Source of the DNA: an uncultured Prevotellaceae bacterium
Lineage (GTDB): Bacteria; Bacteroidota; Bacteroidia; Bacteroidales; Bacteroidaceae
Length of the DNA: 64,000 nt
Assembly (NCBI GenBank): GCA_900321425.1
Contig: ONWA01000006.1
Span: 38,935 to 102,934, forward strand
Reading direction: 5' to 3'
Below the pieces are notes generated by a model. It ran no database searches. It was not told where the DNA came from and saw nothing but the letters and a program-made list of their open reading frames with translations. Within the stretch, counting starts at the first letter, position 1; every line of letters begins with the position of its first letter. Below are positions 23,660 through 33,160 of the stretch, in pieces. Both the position numbers and the translations under genes were made by a program.

Positions 23660-25066
23660 ATGATCACGGACGAGCTGAAATATCGTATTTGGCAGACATT
23701 TGACCATAACCCAACGGATGAACAGCGACATGCTGTTGATGTGTTCGCTGAGTTTATGACAGACCGTCGACAGTCGGTCATGGTGATGCGTGGTTGTGCT
23801 GGTACGGGTAAGACAACCCTAGCGGGTGCTATCGTCAGAGCGATGAGACAGTTGGACCAGAAAATGGTTTTGTTGGCACCGACAGGAAGGGCAGCCAAGG
23901 TATTTTCACTCAATTGTATGGCAGAGGAAGAGGAGAAACCGCTTCGGGCATATACCATCCATCGACGTATCTATCGACAGAAATCAGCTGCTGACCTGTC
24001 AACGTTTCAACTCAATGTCAACCTACAGCGCAACGTCCTCTTTATGGTGGATGAGGCGTCTATGATTGCCAATAGTCAGCAAGCTACCTCTCTGTTTGGA
24101 AGTGGTTGCCTGCTCGATGATCTCATACAGTTTGTGTATAGTGGCGAGAACTGTAGGATGCTGCTGATTGGTGATAAGGCACAGCTGCCGCCTGTAGGCG
24201 AGGAGGAGAGCCCAGCTCTTCAGCCGGAAGTGTTGCGGCAGTATGATCTGAAGGTGTACGAATGTGACCTCGACGAAGTGCTTCGTCAAAGTCAGGATTC
24301 GGGCATCCTATGGAATGCAACGCGAATACGTAACGACTATTCCTTGCCCATGATTCGTTTTTCAGGGTTTCCCGATATTCATGTGGTGCCAGGTGATGAG
24401 CTGATTGAGTCGCTGGCCTCCAGTTATAGTAAGGTGGGATCGGATGAGACGGTGGTCATCACACGGAGTAATAAACGGGCGAATGTCTATAATCAGGGCA
24501 TTCGAAACAGGGTGCTCGACCGTGAGGATGAATTGTGCCGTGGTGACCGGCTCATGATTGTAAAAAACAACTATTTCTGGCGTAAGGACGAGTTTATTGC
24601 CAATGGCGATCAGGCGGTGGTACAACGAGTGAGAAATGTCCATGAACAGTATGGTTTCCGTTTCGCTGAGGTGACCATGCAGTTTCCTGATGATGATGAT
24701 TATGAGTTAACCGCAATGGTCATCCTTGATACCTTGACATCGGAAGCTCCTGCGCTCACCCGCGAGCAGAATGAGCAACTTTTTCAGGCGGTCTTGGCTG
24801 ACTATGCTGATATTCCGCGGAAGGCAGACCGTATACAAAAGCTGAAGAACGATCGTTATTATAATGCTCTGCAGGTGAAGTTCGCTTATGCTGTCACTTG
24901 TCATAAGGCACAAGGTGGACAGTGGGAACATGTGTATCTCGATCAGGGTTATATGACCGACGAGATGCTCACTCCCGACTATTTCCATTGGCTCTATACT
25001 GCATTCACACGTGCAACCCGTCAGCTCTTCCTCGTCAACTGGCCCAAGACGCAGATCGAGAAATGA
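23660..25066 (+). CDS. RecD/Pif1-like DNA helicase (short form)
   Basis: This protein has 468 residues from ATG 23660; an upstream in-frame ATG at 23627 lies inside the promoter region. Walker A is GCAGTGKTTLAGA, and Walker B is LFMVDEASMI. The motif LLIGDKAQLPPVG, then AYAVTCHKAQGGQW and TAFTRATRQLFLV, complete the SF1B RecD-like set. It resembles the stand-alone RecD-type helicases common in Bacteroidota and lacks RecBC partners here. It presumably acts in DNA repair or replication restart. The gene ends at a hairpin shared with the convergent TPR gene. Confidence 0.85.
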   Translation: MITDELKYRIWQTFDHNPTDEQRHAVDVFAEFMTDRRQSVMVMRGCAGTGKTTLAGAIVRAMRQLDQKMVLLAPTGRAAKVFSLNCMAEEEEKPLRAYTIHRRIYRQKSAADLSTFQLNVNLQRNVLFMVDEASMIANSQQATSLFGSGCLLDDLIQFVYSGENCRMLLIGDKAQLPPVGEEESPALQPEVLRQYDLKVYECDLDEVLRQSQDSGILWNATRIRNDYSLPMIRFSGFPDIHVVPGDELIESLASSYSKVGSDETVVITRSNKRANVYNQGIRNRVLDREDELCRGDRLMIVKNNYFWRKDEFIANGDQAVVQRVRNVHEQYGFRFAEVTMQFPDDDDYELTAMVILDTLTSEAPALTREQNEQLFQAVLADYADIPRKADRIQKLKNDRYYNALQVKFAYAVTCHKAQGGQWEHVYLDQGYMTDEMLTPDYFHWLYTAFTRATRQLFLVNWPKTQIEK

Positions 25067-25084
25067 TAAATGTAGAAAAAAAGA

Positions 25085-25116
25085 ACGGCACCATCTCAAA
25101 ATAGAGGCGGTGCCGT
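25085..25116 (-). terminator. Intrinsic terminator between convergent genes
   Basis: ACGGCACC at 25085-25092 pairs with GGTGCCGT at 25109-25116, with four further pairs after one mismatch. Read on the minus strand, the stem is followed by TTCTTTTTTTC, so it best fits termination of the TPR-gene transcript. It may also stop the helicase transcript. Confidence 0.65.
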
Positions 25117-25148
25117 CATCATTCCTATGATATTTGCGCTATAGCTTT

Positions 25149-25976
25149 TTATTTCATTTCAAGCACTTGCTTTGCAATCTCGTTCTCAGGATCAATCTCC
25201 TTCAGCTTTGTTGCAAATGACTTAGCCGTTTCCTTATCGTCATTGGCTACCAGATAATAAGAGATGAGATAGCGATAGCTCTCTGTCAGACGAGTGATGT
25301 CTGACTTAGACTTCTCTGCCTTGGGAGCGATGAGCTCAATCAGTTTCTCGTAGTATGGTTTTGCCAGTCCTTGCTTCTGCTCTGGATCGAGCTGCAGGTT
25401 TACACGAGCACGCATGAAGTTAACATACTCTTGAGCATCAACATATTGGTTCTCTAAGTCTGCATAGGCAGCATCTGCCATCATGAAGGCTTCCTTCTTG
25501 GCTGCTGCGTCTTTCAGGGTAGCACCCTTTTGCAGATACATACCTGCTAAACCTGCGAGGTCGTTGGCAGATGCTTTGTCGAAGGCTGACATATACTCCT
25601 TATAATACTTGATAGCGCTGTCGAAGTCTTCCTTCTCTACATAAGCATCAGAGAGTGCCTTTACCACACCGGCACGCTTAGCCTTGTTGTCGAACTCGGT
25701 ATTCAGCGCCTTCTCATACTGCTCGATGGCTTTGTCGGCTTGCTTCAGTCCGTTATATGCATTACCCAAATAGGTATAGTCCATATAAGAGAACTTAGCA
25801 CTGTCGGAACGGTTGAAGAGGGCGTCGCCATACTCAATGGCTTTATCATAGTTCTTCAACTCAGTATTGAAGAACATACCCAGACGGTTGAATCCGGCAT
25901 TGCGTGGCTCTTTCTTCAATCCCTCCTCAACAGCCTTCAGACCGTCAGCATGCTTCTGGAGGAAGAAGTTAGACAT
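25149..25976 (-). CDS. TPR protein, C-terminal fragment (frame broken)
   Basis: This 275-residue chain of tetratricopeptide repeats has blocks such as YTYLGNAYNGLKQADKAIEQYEKAL and FDSAIKYYKEYM. It is in a different frame from the N-terminal fragment at 25937-26524 and overlaps it by 40 bases. Its apparent start MSNFFLQKHADGLKAVEEGL is the middle of a TPR helix pair, not a natural N-terminus, and it has no signal peptide. The most likely reading is one periplasmic TPR protein split by an internal out-of-frame loss near 25978. Confidence 0.72.
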   Translation of the reverse strand: MSNFFLQKHADGLKAVEEGLKKEPRNAGFNRLGMFFNTELKNYDKAIEYGDALFNRSDSAKFSYMDYTYLGNAYNGLKQADKAIEQYEKALNTEFDNKAKRAGVVKALSDAYVEKEDFDSAIKYYKEYMSAFDKASANDLAGLAGMYLQKGATLKDAAAKKEAFMMADAAYADLENQYVDAQEYVNFMRARVNLQLDPEQKQGLAKPYYEKLIELIAPKAEKSKSDITRLTESYRYLISYYLVANDDKETAKSFATKLKEIDPENEIAKQVLEMK

Positions 25977-26524
25977 ACCTTGGCATATGACTTGATGGCC
26001 TTGTCGAATTCGTTGGAGAGATAGTAAATGTGGCCAGAGAGTGCATCAACTTCCACGTCAGGGCGCTGAGCCTTCAGATCGTTGAGCTTCTGTACGGCAC
26101 CACTTGGACTAATCTTGCGGTAAACAAGGGCGTACTTGTAATAACCGTCTGGATTCTTTGGATCGAAGTAAACGGCTTGGTTGTAGTAGGAAGCAGCCTT
26201 TCCACCTTCGTTGGCAACAGCCTCAATATCACCTAAAAGGATGTAGGCAGGCGCAAATTTCTGCTTGCCAGCCTCCAGTGCGAGATTGGCGTTTACACGA
26301 GCATTGGCGGTATCACCCTGCTCGTAGAAAGCACGAGCGATAGCGATCAGTGCATCGGCATTCTTCTTGTTCTTTTTCTGAGCTACTTTTACCAACTCAG
26401 TTACGTTACCAGATTTGTTCTTGATGGCATCGATAGCAGCTTTTGCTTCCAACTCCTGTGCCATTGCAGTGGTGCTGAAACCCGTCAGCAACACACCCAT
26501 TACTAAATATTTGATTGCTTTCAT
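25937..26524 (-). CDS. TPR protein, N-terminal fragment with signal peptide (frame broken)
   Basis: A signal peptide ending AMAQ is followed by tetratricopeptide repeats (ADALIAIARAFYEQGDTANAR, APAYILLGDIE, DGYYKYALVYRKI). The last true TPR residues are FDKAIKSYAKV; the next 14 (CLTSSSRSM and so on) are read in the wrong frame. It completes the 25149-25976 fragment. It lies 60 bases downstream of the PstS-like gene in the TonB/ExbB operon, so the intact protein probably acted in the periplasm with that system. The exact role is unknown. Confidence 0.72.
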   Translation of the reverse strand: MKAIKYLVMGVLLTGFSTTAMAQELEAKAAIDAIKNKSGNVTELVKVAQKKNKKNADALIAIARAFYEQGDTANARVNANLALEAGKQKFAPAYILLGDIEAVANEGGKAASYYNQAVYFDPKNPDGYYKYALVYRKISPSGAVQKLNDLKAQRPDVEVDALSGHIYYLSNEFDKAIKSYAKVCLTSSSRSMLTV

Positions 26525-26584
26525 AATTCTATATTGTTTTAGTTTGACATCACTCTTATGACGAACGAACCGTTTAAAAGTTTA

Positions 26585-27544
26585 CTACTTTTTACTAACA
26601 TTAACTTCTCTAACATTCATCGCTGCCTGGATAGGGAGCAATCCGGACTTGTGTATAATCATTTGTCCCTTGGGAAGACGACAGAAATGGGCAAATCCAG
26701 AGGGCAAACCCGAACGCGGCTCATTAAGCAATGCGTAAATGGTTCTGATCATAGGATAATTGCCGTTATATATATAATATTGGTAGGGCTTCCAACTATT
26801 GGCCTTGGTGGCTGTATCGAGTCGGCTGACGCCCATGACTTGAATATTCTTCTTAAAGGTGACATTGGTAGTGTCGCGCTTGTCGTTGAGCCAGTTGGAA
26901 CCAATAATGCCAATGGCATTCGTATGATTCTCAACATATTCGACAACAGCTGCACTTGTCTTGACAGCACCAATATTCGGATTGGTGAACTCTTGACCTC
27001 CCAAGATGGAGTCTACACACCAGCGGACAGTACTGGAGAGAGGATTGTCGAACACGACATCAATTTTCCCCAATCGTGATTGGGGATAGATATCACTCCA
27101 GTTTAATGCTTCGCCCTTAAGAATTCGTTTGAAATCCTTGATGGTGATACAACTGTCGGGATTGGCATTGTTGGTAATCAGTGCCAGACCATCGTAAGCG
27201 ATGGGAATAACTCTTGGCGCATATTTGCGATCGCGAAGATTCTTGAATTCCTTCTCTGTGAAATTGCGGGTAGTAAATACTAACCACGTTTCGAGATTCA
27301 TCAGGGCTTTGATAGCGTCCTGCTCGTTGGTATATTTCACTTCTAAGGTATCAAGCAGATGCTGATAGTGAAAGACTTCAAGCTCTTCATTGAGAATAGG
27401 ACTGAAACTCTCGTCGGCCATAAAGTAACGGGCGGCCTTTTGATAGTCTTGTTCTATTTTACTATTTTTAGGCTTGTTCCCACAAGCGAGGAACAAGCCT
27501 AAAATCATAGTAAATCCAAAAAATTTGGATACGTTTACATTCAT
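26585..27544 (-). CDS. PstS-like phosphate-binding lipoprotein
   Basis: This 319-residue protein has a lipobox (GLFLACGNKP), so it is likely a lipoprotein. It has the fold cues of periplasmic phosphate-binding proteins: FMADESFSPILNEEL, IPIAYDGLALITN, and a phosphate-pocket-like LSSTVRW segment. The Bacteroidota tonB/exbBD operon often carries such a protein, whose ligand is not firmly known. It is translated immediately downstream of TonB (1-base gap). No pstCAB transporter genes are nearby, so direct phosphate uptake is not implied. Confidence 0.78.
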   Translation of the reverse strand: MNVNVSKFFGFTMILGLFLACGNKPKNSKIEQDYQKAARYFMADESFSPILNEELEVFHYQHLLDTLEVKYTNEQDAIKALMNLETWLVFTTRNFTEKEFKNLRDRKYAPRVIPIAYDGLALITNNANPDSCITIKDFKRILKGEALNWSDIYPQSRLGKIDVVFDNPLSSTVRWCVDSILGGQEFTNPNIGAVKTSAAVVEYVENHTNAIGIIGSNWLNDKRDTTNVTFKKNIQVMGVSRLDTATKANSWKPYQYYIYNGNYPMIRTIYALLNEPRSGLPSGFAHFCRLPKGQMIIHKSGLLPIQAAMNVREVNVSKK

Positions 27545-27545
27545 A

Positions 27546-28376
27546 TTACTGTAGTCTGAAGGTTACAGGTACTGTGTACTTTACACGTACAGCAGAACCA
27601 TTCTGCTTACCAGGAATCCAGCGAGGCATAGATTTAACCACGCGAACGGCTTCCTTGTCAAGTGACTGGTCAACGGACTTCACTACTCTTACGTCAGTGA
27701 TAGAACCGTCGCGCTCAACTACGAAAGCAACGATAACACGTCCTTGGATACCATTCTCTTCTGCAACAACCGGATATTTGATGTTGCCGCTCAAGAACGA
27801 CATCAGCGCGCCTGGTCCACCAGGGAACGAAGGCATCTCCTCTACAACGTCGAAGACCTTAGTCTCCTCCTGCTTTGGAGGCTCGGGTTGTGCGATTACT
27901 TCCTTTGCCTTCAGCACCTCACCGGCTGACTCGTCGTTACCTTTCACGTCGAATGCACCAATGGCGGTGTTGGTTTTGTTCAGGTCTTCCTGAGATTTCA
28001 ATTCCTCCTCAGGCTTCACTTCGCTATCCTTCTTAATCTCAGGAGCGGTGAATTTTACGGAGCTCTTTACTTTCTCTACAACCGTCTGCTCAACCTTAGG
28101 CTGTTCCTTCTTCTCTACTTTAGCTTCTTTCTTCTCAGCCAGCTTCGAAAGCTCTACATCAGTCTCCACTGCCACACTACGGGCAATGGCATTCTCAATC
28201 TGAACTTTCGCAATGACGATGGCAGCTATGATAGCAAAACCAACGAACATTGAAATCAAAGCCTTCACATTACGTGAGCCAGTGGATTTGCGCAGCTGAT
28301 AAGCACCGTAAGCTTGGTTCTTACCCTCAAAGACGAGGTCGACCCAGCTATTGTCTATAAGATCTATTTTTGACAT
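27546..28376 (-). CDS. tonB: TonB energy-transducing protein
   Basis: The 276 residues comprise a short cytoplasmic N-terminus, one transmembrane helix (about residues 40-60, ALISMFVGFAIIAAIVIA), a long Lys/Glu/Pro periplasmic linker, and a C-terminal TonB domain (YPVVAEENGIQGRVIVAFVV, VRVVKSMPRWIPGK). With the ExbB and ExbD genes just upstream it transmits proton-motive force to outer-membrane TonB-dependent receptors. It is the fourth gene of the operon starting at 30449. Confidence 0.88.
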   Translation of the reverse strand: MSKIDLIDNSWVDLVFEGKNQAYGAYQLRKSTGSRNVKALISMFVGFAIIAAIVIAKVQIENAIARSVAVETDVELSKLAEKKEAKVEKKEQPKVEQTVVEKVKSSVKFTAPEIKKDSEVKPEEELKSQEDLNKTNTAIGAFDVKGNDESAGEVLKAKEVIAQPEPPKQEETKVFDVVEEMPSFPGGPGALMSFLSGNIKYPVVAEENGIQGRVIVAFVVERDGSITDVRVVKSVDQSLDKEAVRVVKSMPRWIPGKQNGSAVRVKYTVPVTFRLQ

Positions 28377-28408
28377 AGTACTTTTACGTTTTAAATGTGA
28401 GACATTGA

Positions 28409-29059
28409 TTATTTAACACCAGCCTTCTCGATCAACTCACGATCGGCCGGGTTAATCTTGTCAATGACATACTTATCAATACTGCAGATGAGCATCTCAT
28501 CAAGTGCTTCCACCATGTTCTTGTAACTAGCTGTATCCAACGGACGAATGATGACAGTCATCGTAGGAACTTTCTCGCCATTGGGCAGTTCACCTTTCTT
28601 CAGGCGAGAGAGCTGCTCCTGATACTGAGCGTCAGTCATTTTACTGTTATACTCCGTCTTCTTTGCGTCCAGCTCTTTCTTAGCCAACATGATACGTGCT
28701 ACAGGGTTGATACCCTCTTCTGTGGTATGCTCTATCAGCACTTTGCGGATACCCTGAGCACCATAGGTAGTCTCTTTCACACATGAGGGGTCCTCATAGT
28801 TGGGAAGACCGGCAATGTACCATATTTTATCGTTAGCACCCAAATACAAGGTAATGGTGTGCGAAGCTTTTGTTACAGACTTATCTTCCTCCTGTACGTT
28901 CTCGTCGTTACTTGGCATCGTCAACTGCATAGCCTGAGGCTTTGCCAGAGTTGTACAAAGCATGAAGAACGTAATAAGAAGCATCATCATATCCACCATT
29001 GGCGTGAAGTTCACGCGGGTGTCCATCTTCTTCTGCTTACTCAAATTCTTTTTTGCCAT
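28409..29059 (-). CDS. exbD: ExbD/TolR biopolymer transport protein (second copy)
   Basis: This 216-residue protein has the ExbD start: a basic N-terminus (KKMDTRVNFTPMVDMMMLLIT) with the membrane helix and its conserved Asp in MVDMMMLL, followed by a periplasmic domain (VIIRPLDTASYKNMVEALDEM). It partners with the first ExbD (29063) and ExbB (29715) to form the proton-driven motor energising TonB. Only 3 bases separate it from the first ExbD gene. Confidence 0.85.
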   Translation of the reverse strand: MAKKNLSKQKKMDTRVNFTPMVDMMMLLITFFMLCTTLAKPQAMQLTMPSNDENVQEEDKSVTKASHTITLYLGANDKIWYIAGLPNYEDPSCVKETTYGAQGIRKVLIEHTTEEGINPVARIMLAKKELDAKKTEYNSKMTDAQYQEQLSRLKKGELPNGEKVPTMTVIIRPLDTASYKNMVEALDEMLICSIDKYVIDKINPADRELIEKAGVK

Positions 29060-29062
29060 AGC

Positions 29063-29677
29063 TTAATCCTCCGATGCAGTTTTAAGATTAGTAATCAACT
29101 GGTAACGGTTCTCGCTCATGTCTTGAAGCTCTGACATCATCGCTTTGACTACTTTATAAGGGGTAGCGGCATCACATTTGATGGCCAACTTAATGTCAGG
29201 ATTCACTTCACGAGCGGCTGTAACCCACTCTTGGAACTCGCTCTTTCCGCCATCGATACTATCGGTGGGGATACCAAGGCTCTGGATCACTTCACCCATC
29301 TTCTCGGGCTCAAGGCTGAGGTAGTCTGCAAGCTTTCCCATGGAGGCTCCGACCATAGCATCTTCCTTGAAGTGCTTGATCTGAGTAGCGTTCAACTGGA
29401 CACCGAACTTGTCGGTCATGGTCTCCAGCATAGCCACCATGTTGTTCTTGTTTTCTGTACCCAAGAAAATCTTGCCTTCTGGGTTTACCAGAATGTTCAA
29501 GACATCATTCTCGGGTATCTTGACCTCAGACACTGAGTTAGGCGCGTTGACTTTCACTGGTTCCGGCGTCAAGAATGTTGATGTCAACATAAAGAAGCAC
29601 AGAAGCAGCGTCATCACGTCTGACATAGGCGTCATGTCAATCCAGATGTCCTTTTTCTGTATTTTAACTTTAGCCAT
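29063..29677 (-). CDS. exbD: ExbD/TolR biopolymer transport protein (first copy)
   Basis: This 204-residue protein has the single N-terminal helix with the conserved Asp in WIDMTPMSDVMTLLLCFFML, then the periplasmic domain ending VVKAMMSELQDMSENRYQL. Pairs of adjacent ExbD paralogues are usual in this phylum. It lies 37 bases downstream of the ExbB gene. Confidence 0.85.
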   Translation of the reverse strand: MAKVKIQKKDIWIDMTPMSDVMTLLLCFFMLTSTFLTPEPVKVNAPNSVSEVKIPENDVLNILVNPEGKIFLGTENKNNMVAMLETMTDKFGVQLNATQIKHFKEDAMVGASMGKLADYLSLEPEKMGEVIQSLGIPTDSIDGGKSEFQEWVTAAREVNPDIKLAIKCDAATPYKVVKAMMSELQDMSENRYQLITNLKTASED

Positions 29678-29714
29678 TCTAAAACGGTTTTTAAGTTTTC
29701 AAATGGTTAAATGA

Positions 29715-30449
29715 TTAAGCCTCGTTGTGGTTAGAATCGTATGTAGCAGCGATAGTGTAACCAATCTCGTCGAGAGCGTATGTCAGCTTGTCGATCTTGT
29801 TAGAGAAGAAGTTGTAAACAACGGTAGCAACCCAAGAGGTCAAAATACCAGATGCTGTGTTCACAAGGGCCTCAGAGATACCAGCAGACAGAGCCATAGA
29901 GTCAGCACCACCACCAGCAGACAGAGCCTGGAACGAACCGATCATACCAAGCACAGTACCGAACAGAGCGGTCAGAGTACCCAGAGATACGATCTTCTTC
30001 AGGTGGTCGTCAGTTTCAACAGACTGGTACATGTTGATAGAAGCCAACACAACATTGGCTACAGAGCCCTGCATCTTGTCGCAGAGAGCCTTAGCCTCGT
30101 CAAACTTCTGAGCCTTGATGGCAGCCTTTACCTGAGCGGTAAACTTAGACAGGTTCATCTTACCAGAAGCGGTCTTGATAGCGAAGAAACGCTCAATACC
30201 CAAGCAGATAACAGTAAACAAAAGGGTGAGGATCAAACCTACAACGAAACCTCCTTTATAAACGGTACCCAGCAGGTTTGCGGGATGGCCAGAACGATCG
30301 CCACCGATGAAGTTGTCAGGGTTACCCATCACAAAATACCAAACACTGTAACCAGCTACGCAGCAAATAGCGAGGATGATCCATGCTTCTTTAACACCTA
30401 AAAAGCCCGATTTCTTAGCTGGGGCTGCAGCTTTTGTTGTTGTTGCCAT
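29715..30449 (-). CDS. exbB: ExbB/TolQ/MotA proton-channel protein
   Basis: This 244-residue membrane protein starts with a low-complexity segment (ATTTKAAAPAKK), then a helix near residues 23-45, and a second and third helix in the conserved MotA/TolQ/ExbB region (LGTLTALFGTVLGMIGSFQAL, ISEALVNTASGILTSWVATVVY). With the two ExbD proteins it forms the ion-driven motor for TonB. It heads a six-gene transcript (exbB, exbD, exbD, tonB, pstS-like, TPR) driven from the promoter at 30556-30585. Confidence 0.87.
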   Translation of the reverse strand: MATTTKAAAPAKKSGFLGVKEAWIILAICCVAGYSVWYFVMGNPDNFIGGDRSGHPANLLGTVYKGGFVVGLILTLLFTVICLGIERFFAIKTASGKMNLSKFTAQVKAAIKAQKFDEAKALCDKMQGSVANVVLASINMYQSVETDDHLKKIVSLGTLTALFGTVLGMIGSFQALSAGGGADSMALSAGISEALVNTASGILTSWVATVVYNFFSNKIDKLTYALDEIGYTIAATYDSNHNEA

Positions 30450-30555
30450 AAAATTAATTTTTTTAGTTATTATAAAAATGATAGTTTAATAAAATCCTTA
30501 TTTGATGAATGATATTGACATCACGTCAACTTGTTCAGATTAGTTTATCACCACG

Positions 30556-30585
30556 CAAAGATAGCAAATTCAAACTTTCTACAAA
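30556..30585 (-). promoter_or_regulatory. Promoter of the exbB-exbD-tonB operon
   Basis: On the minus strand TATCTTTG (plus 30556-30563) and a TTTG -33 box (plus 30582-30585) are 18 bases apart, a near-ideal match. The leader before exbB is about 100 bases. Confidence 0.62.
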
Positions 30586-30620
30586 CCAAATTAATAACTT
30601 TTAACTTCTAATTTTGGTTT

Positions 30621-31814
30621 TTATTTCAATTTTGCCAGTACATCGCGTATTCGTCGCATTGCTTCAGTGATATTTTCATCACTGGTAGCATAACTCATTC
30701 GAAAACACTCTGCATCGCCAAAAGCATCACCTCCAACGGTGGCTACGTGACCTTTCTCTAAGAGGTACATAGCCAAATCTGTGGAGTTGTGGATGGTTGT
30801 CTCACCATCGCTTTTACCAAAGAAACTACTACACTTGGGAAATAGGTAGAATGCACCTTCAGGTACGTTTACTTCTAAGCCGGGAATGGTCTTGGCCAGT
30901 TCAACGATGAGGTTGCGACGGCGCTCAAAAGCCTTGCGCATTTCCTCAACACACGCTTGGCTTTGTGTATACGCAAATTCTGCAGCTTTTTGGCTCACAG
31001 AGCATGGCCCGCTTGTATATTGACCTTGAAGTTTGTTGCAGCCTTTGACAATCCATTCTGGTGCGGCGATATATCCAATGCGCCAGCCAGTCATAGCGTA
31101 TGCCTTAGAAACACCATTGACAATGATGGTGCGTTCTTTCATGCCAGGGAACTGTGCAATCGACTGATGAGCACCAATGTAATTGATATGCTCATAGATT
31201 TCGTCGGCCAGAATGAATAAGTCGTCATGACGTAGAATCACTTCTGCCAGAGCCTGCAACTCTTTCTGGTTATAGACGCTACCAGTAGGGTTGCTGGGAG
31301 AACAGAGGATAATCATGCGAGTCTTGGGAGTGATGGCTGCCTCTAACTGTTCGGCTGTCATCTTGAAGTTCTGATGAAAACCTGCCTCTACGAAAACCGG
31401 TTCACCACCAGCCAGTTTCACCATTTGGGGGTAACTTACCCAGTAGGGTGTAGGAATAATCACTTCTTCACCATCGTTTACCAAAGCCATAATGGTGTTG
31501 CAGACACTTTGCTTGGCTCCATTAGATACCAGAATCTCACTGGGCAGATAGTGGAGATGATTCTCACGCTCCAATTTTCTGGCTATCGCCTGTCTGAGAT
31601 CCGGATAGCCTGGCACAGGGGAATATTTTGAATAATTATCGTCAATAGCTCGTTTAGCCGCTTCTTTAATGTGGTCTGGTGTGTTGAAGTCTGGTTCACC
31701 TACACTGAGGTTGATGACGTCAATACCTTGAGCTTTCATCTCACTGCTCTTTTGCGACATCGCCAGCGTTGCCGACGGTGCTAGTCTCTGTAGACGATTT
31801 GATAACTGTGCCAT
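30621..31814 (-). CDS. aspC: Class I PLP-dependent aspartate aminotransferase
   Basis: This 397-residue aminotransferase has a substrate-loop segment INLSVGEPDFNTPDHIKEAA, PSNPTGSVYN, the ADEIYEHI aspartate that contacts PLP nitrogen, and the PLP-lysine motif NGVSKAYAMTGWRIGY. It interconverts aspartate and oxaloacetate (or similar pairs). The final segment FRMSYATSDENITEA carries the substrate-binding Arg. It is transcribed as a single gene with its own -7 box at about 31849. A function narrower than aspartate aminotransferase cannot be decided. Confidence 0.88.
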   Translation of the reverse strand: MAQLSNRLQRLAPSATLAMSQKSSEMKAQGIDVINLSVGEPDFNTPDHIKEAAKRAIDDNYSKYSPVPGYPDLRQAIARKLERENHLHYLPSEILVSNGAKQSVCNTIMALVNDGEEVIIPTPYWVSYPQMVKLAGGEPVFVEAGFHQNFKMTAEQLEAAITPKTRMIILCSPSNPTGSVYNQKELQALAEVILRHDDLFILADEIYEHINYIGAHQSIAQFPGMKERTIIVNGVSKAYAMTGWRIGYIAAPEWIVKGCNKLQGQYTSGPCSVSQKAAEFAYTQSQACVEEMRKAFERRRNLIVELAKTIPGLEVNVPEGAFYLFPKCSSFFGKSDGETTIHNSTDLAMYLLEKGHVATVGGDAFGDAECFRMSYATSDENITEAMRRIRDVLAKLK

Positions 31815-31848
31815 TTTATTTGGTTACGTTTTGCGAATAAATTGTGTG

Positions 31849-31880
31849 CAAAAGTAGTTATTTTATTCGTTATAAACGAA
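31849..31880 (-). promoter_or_regulatory. Probable aspC promoter
   Basis: On the minus strand TACTTTTG (plus 31849-31856) and a TTCG -33 element (plus 31877-31880) are about 20 bases apart. It is weaker than the exbB promoter but correctly placed in the gap between ribBA and aspC. Confidence 0.42.
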
Positions 31881-31899
31881 GAAATCTAACGTTTTTTAT

Positions 31900-33111
31900 T
31901 TATTTCAGATGAAGAATGTGTCCCATACGGTTCTTTTTGGTCTCCAGATATCTGATGTTATACTCGTTAGGAGTGATCTCAATGGGAACATTTTCTACAA
32001 TTTCCAGACCATATGCCTCCAGTCCTACACGTTTTACGGGGTTGTTGGTCATCAGTCGCATCTTGTGAATGCCCAAATGGCGGAGCATCTGCGCACCACA
32101 GCCATAGTCGCGTTCATCGGGTTTAAAACCTAAATGCAAGTTGGCGTCAACGGTATCATAACCTTCTTCCTGTAGTTTGTAGGCGGCAATCTTGTTCATC
32201 AGTCCGATGCCTCGTCCTTCCTGTTGCATATAGATAACGACACCTTTCCCCTCCTTCTCAATCATTTGCATGGATTTATGTAACTGTTCGCCACAATCGC
32301 AACGTTTGGAACCGAGGATGTCACCTGTCGCACAGGATGAGTGAACACGAACAAGTACTGCCTCGTCTTTTGTCCATTCTCCTTTGATAAGGGCCATATG
32401 CTCCAGGCCGGTGGCACTCTGACGGAAGGGGATGAGCTTAAAGTGGCCGTAGTCAGTGGGCATATCTACCTCTTCACCGACTTCGATGAGCGATTCTTTT
32501 TGCAGTCGATAGGCAATCATGTCCTTGATGGAAATGACTTTCAGGTTCCATTCCTTGGCAAAAGTGATGAGTTGTGGCAGTCGTGCCATCGTTCCATCCT
32601 CATTCATAATCTCCATGAGCGCACCTGCGGGGTAGAGACCAGCCATCTTACACAGGTCAATGGCAGCCTCTGTGTGCCCACTACGGCGCAACACGCCATT
32701 GTCTTGGGCATAGAGTGGATTGACGTGGCCTGGTCTGCCGAATGTCTGCGGGGTTGATGCTGGATCTGCCAACGCACGGATAGTGGCTGCGCGATCATGA
32801 GCAGAAACACCTGTAGAGCAACCTTCCAGTTTGTCAACGGTTACGGTAAATGGGGTTCCCAGTACAGAGGTGTTCTCTTGTACCTGATGTGGCAGCTCCA
32901 GTTCGTCGCAGCGACTGATGGTGATGGGAGCGCAGAGAACGCCTCGCGCGTATTTCAGCATGAAATTGACGTCTTCGGCTGTAATCTTTTCTGCTGCAAT
33001 GATGAGGTCGCCTTCGTTCTCGCGGTCTTCATCATCTACTACAATGACAAATTTCCCTTCTTTGAAGTCGGCGACAGCCTCTTCGATGGTATTCAGTTTG
33101 ATTGTTTCCAT
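31900..33111 (-). CDS. ribBA: RibBA: 3,4-dihydroxy-2-butanone-4-phosphate synthase / GTP cyclohydrolase II
   Basis: The 403 residues hold two domains. Residues 1-200 are DHBP synthase ([18 protein letters not shown], and [10 protein letters not shown] / HTEAAIDLC). Residues 205-400 are GTP cyclohydrolase II, with zinc cysteines in [20 protein letters not shown] and the catalytic region [15 protein letters not shown]. It begins riboflavin synthesis from GTP and ribulose-5-phosphate. The leader is too short for an FMN riboswitch; only 49 bases separate it from the lptF-like gene upstream. Confidence 0.94.
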   Translation of the reverse strand: METIKLNTIEEAVADFKEGKFVIVVDDEDRENEGDLIIAAEKITAEDVNFMLKYARGVLCAPITISRCDELELPHQVQENTSVLGTPFTVTVDKLEGCSTGVSAHDRAATIRALADPASTPQTFGRPGHVNPLYAQDNGVLRRSGHTEAAIDLCKMAGLYPAGALMEIMNEDGTMARLPQLITFAKEWNLKVISIKDMIAYRLQKESLIEVGEEVDMPTDYGHFKLIPFRQSATGLEHMALIKGEWTKDEAVLVRVHSSCATGDILGSKRCDCGEQLHKSMQMIEKEGKGVVIYMQQEGRGIGLMNKIAAYKLQEEGYDTVDANLHLGFKPDERDYGCGAQMLRHLGIHKMRLMTNNPVKRVGLEAYGLEIVENVPIEITPNEYNIRYLETKKNRMGHILHLK

Positions 33112-33160
33112 ATTACCTTATTATATATATTGAACTTATTTCTTTTGTTGAAGTAGTTAT

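Noticed and set aside
33112-33160. FMN riboswitch before ribBA
   Set aside because: Only 49 bases between genes and no conserved riboswitch elements.
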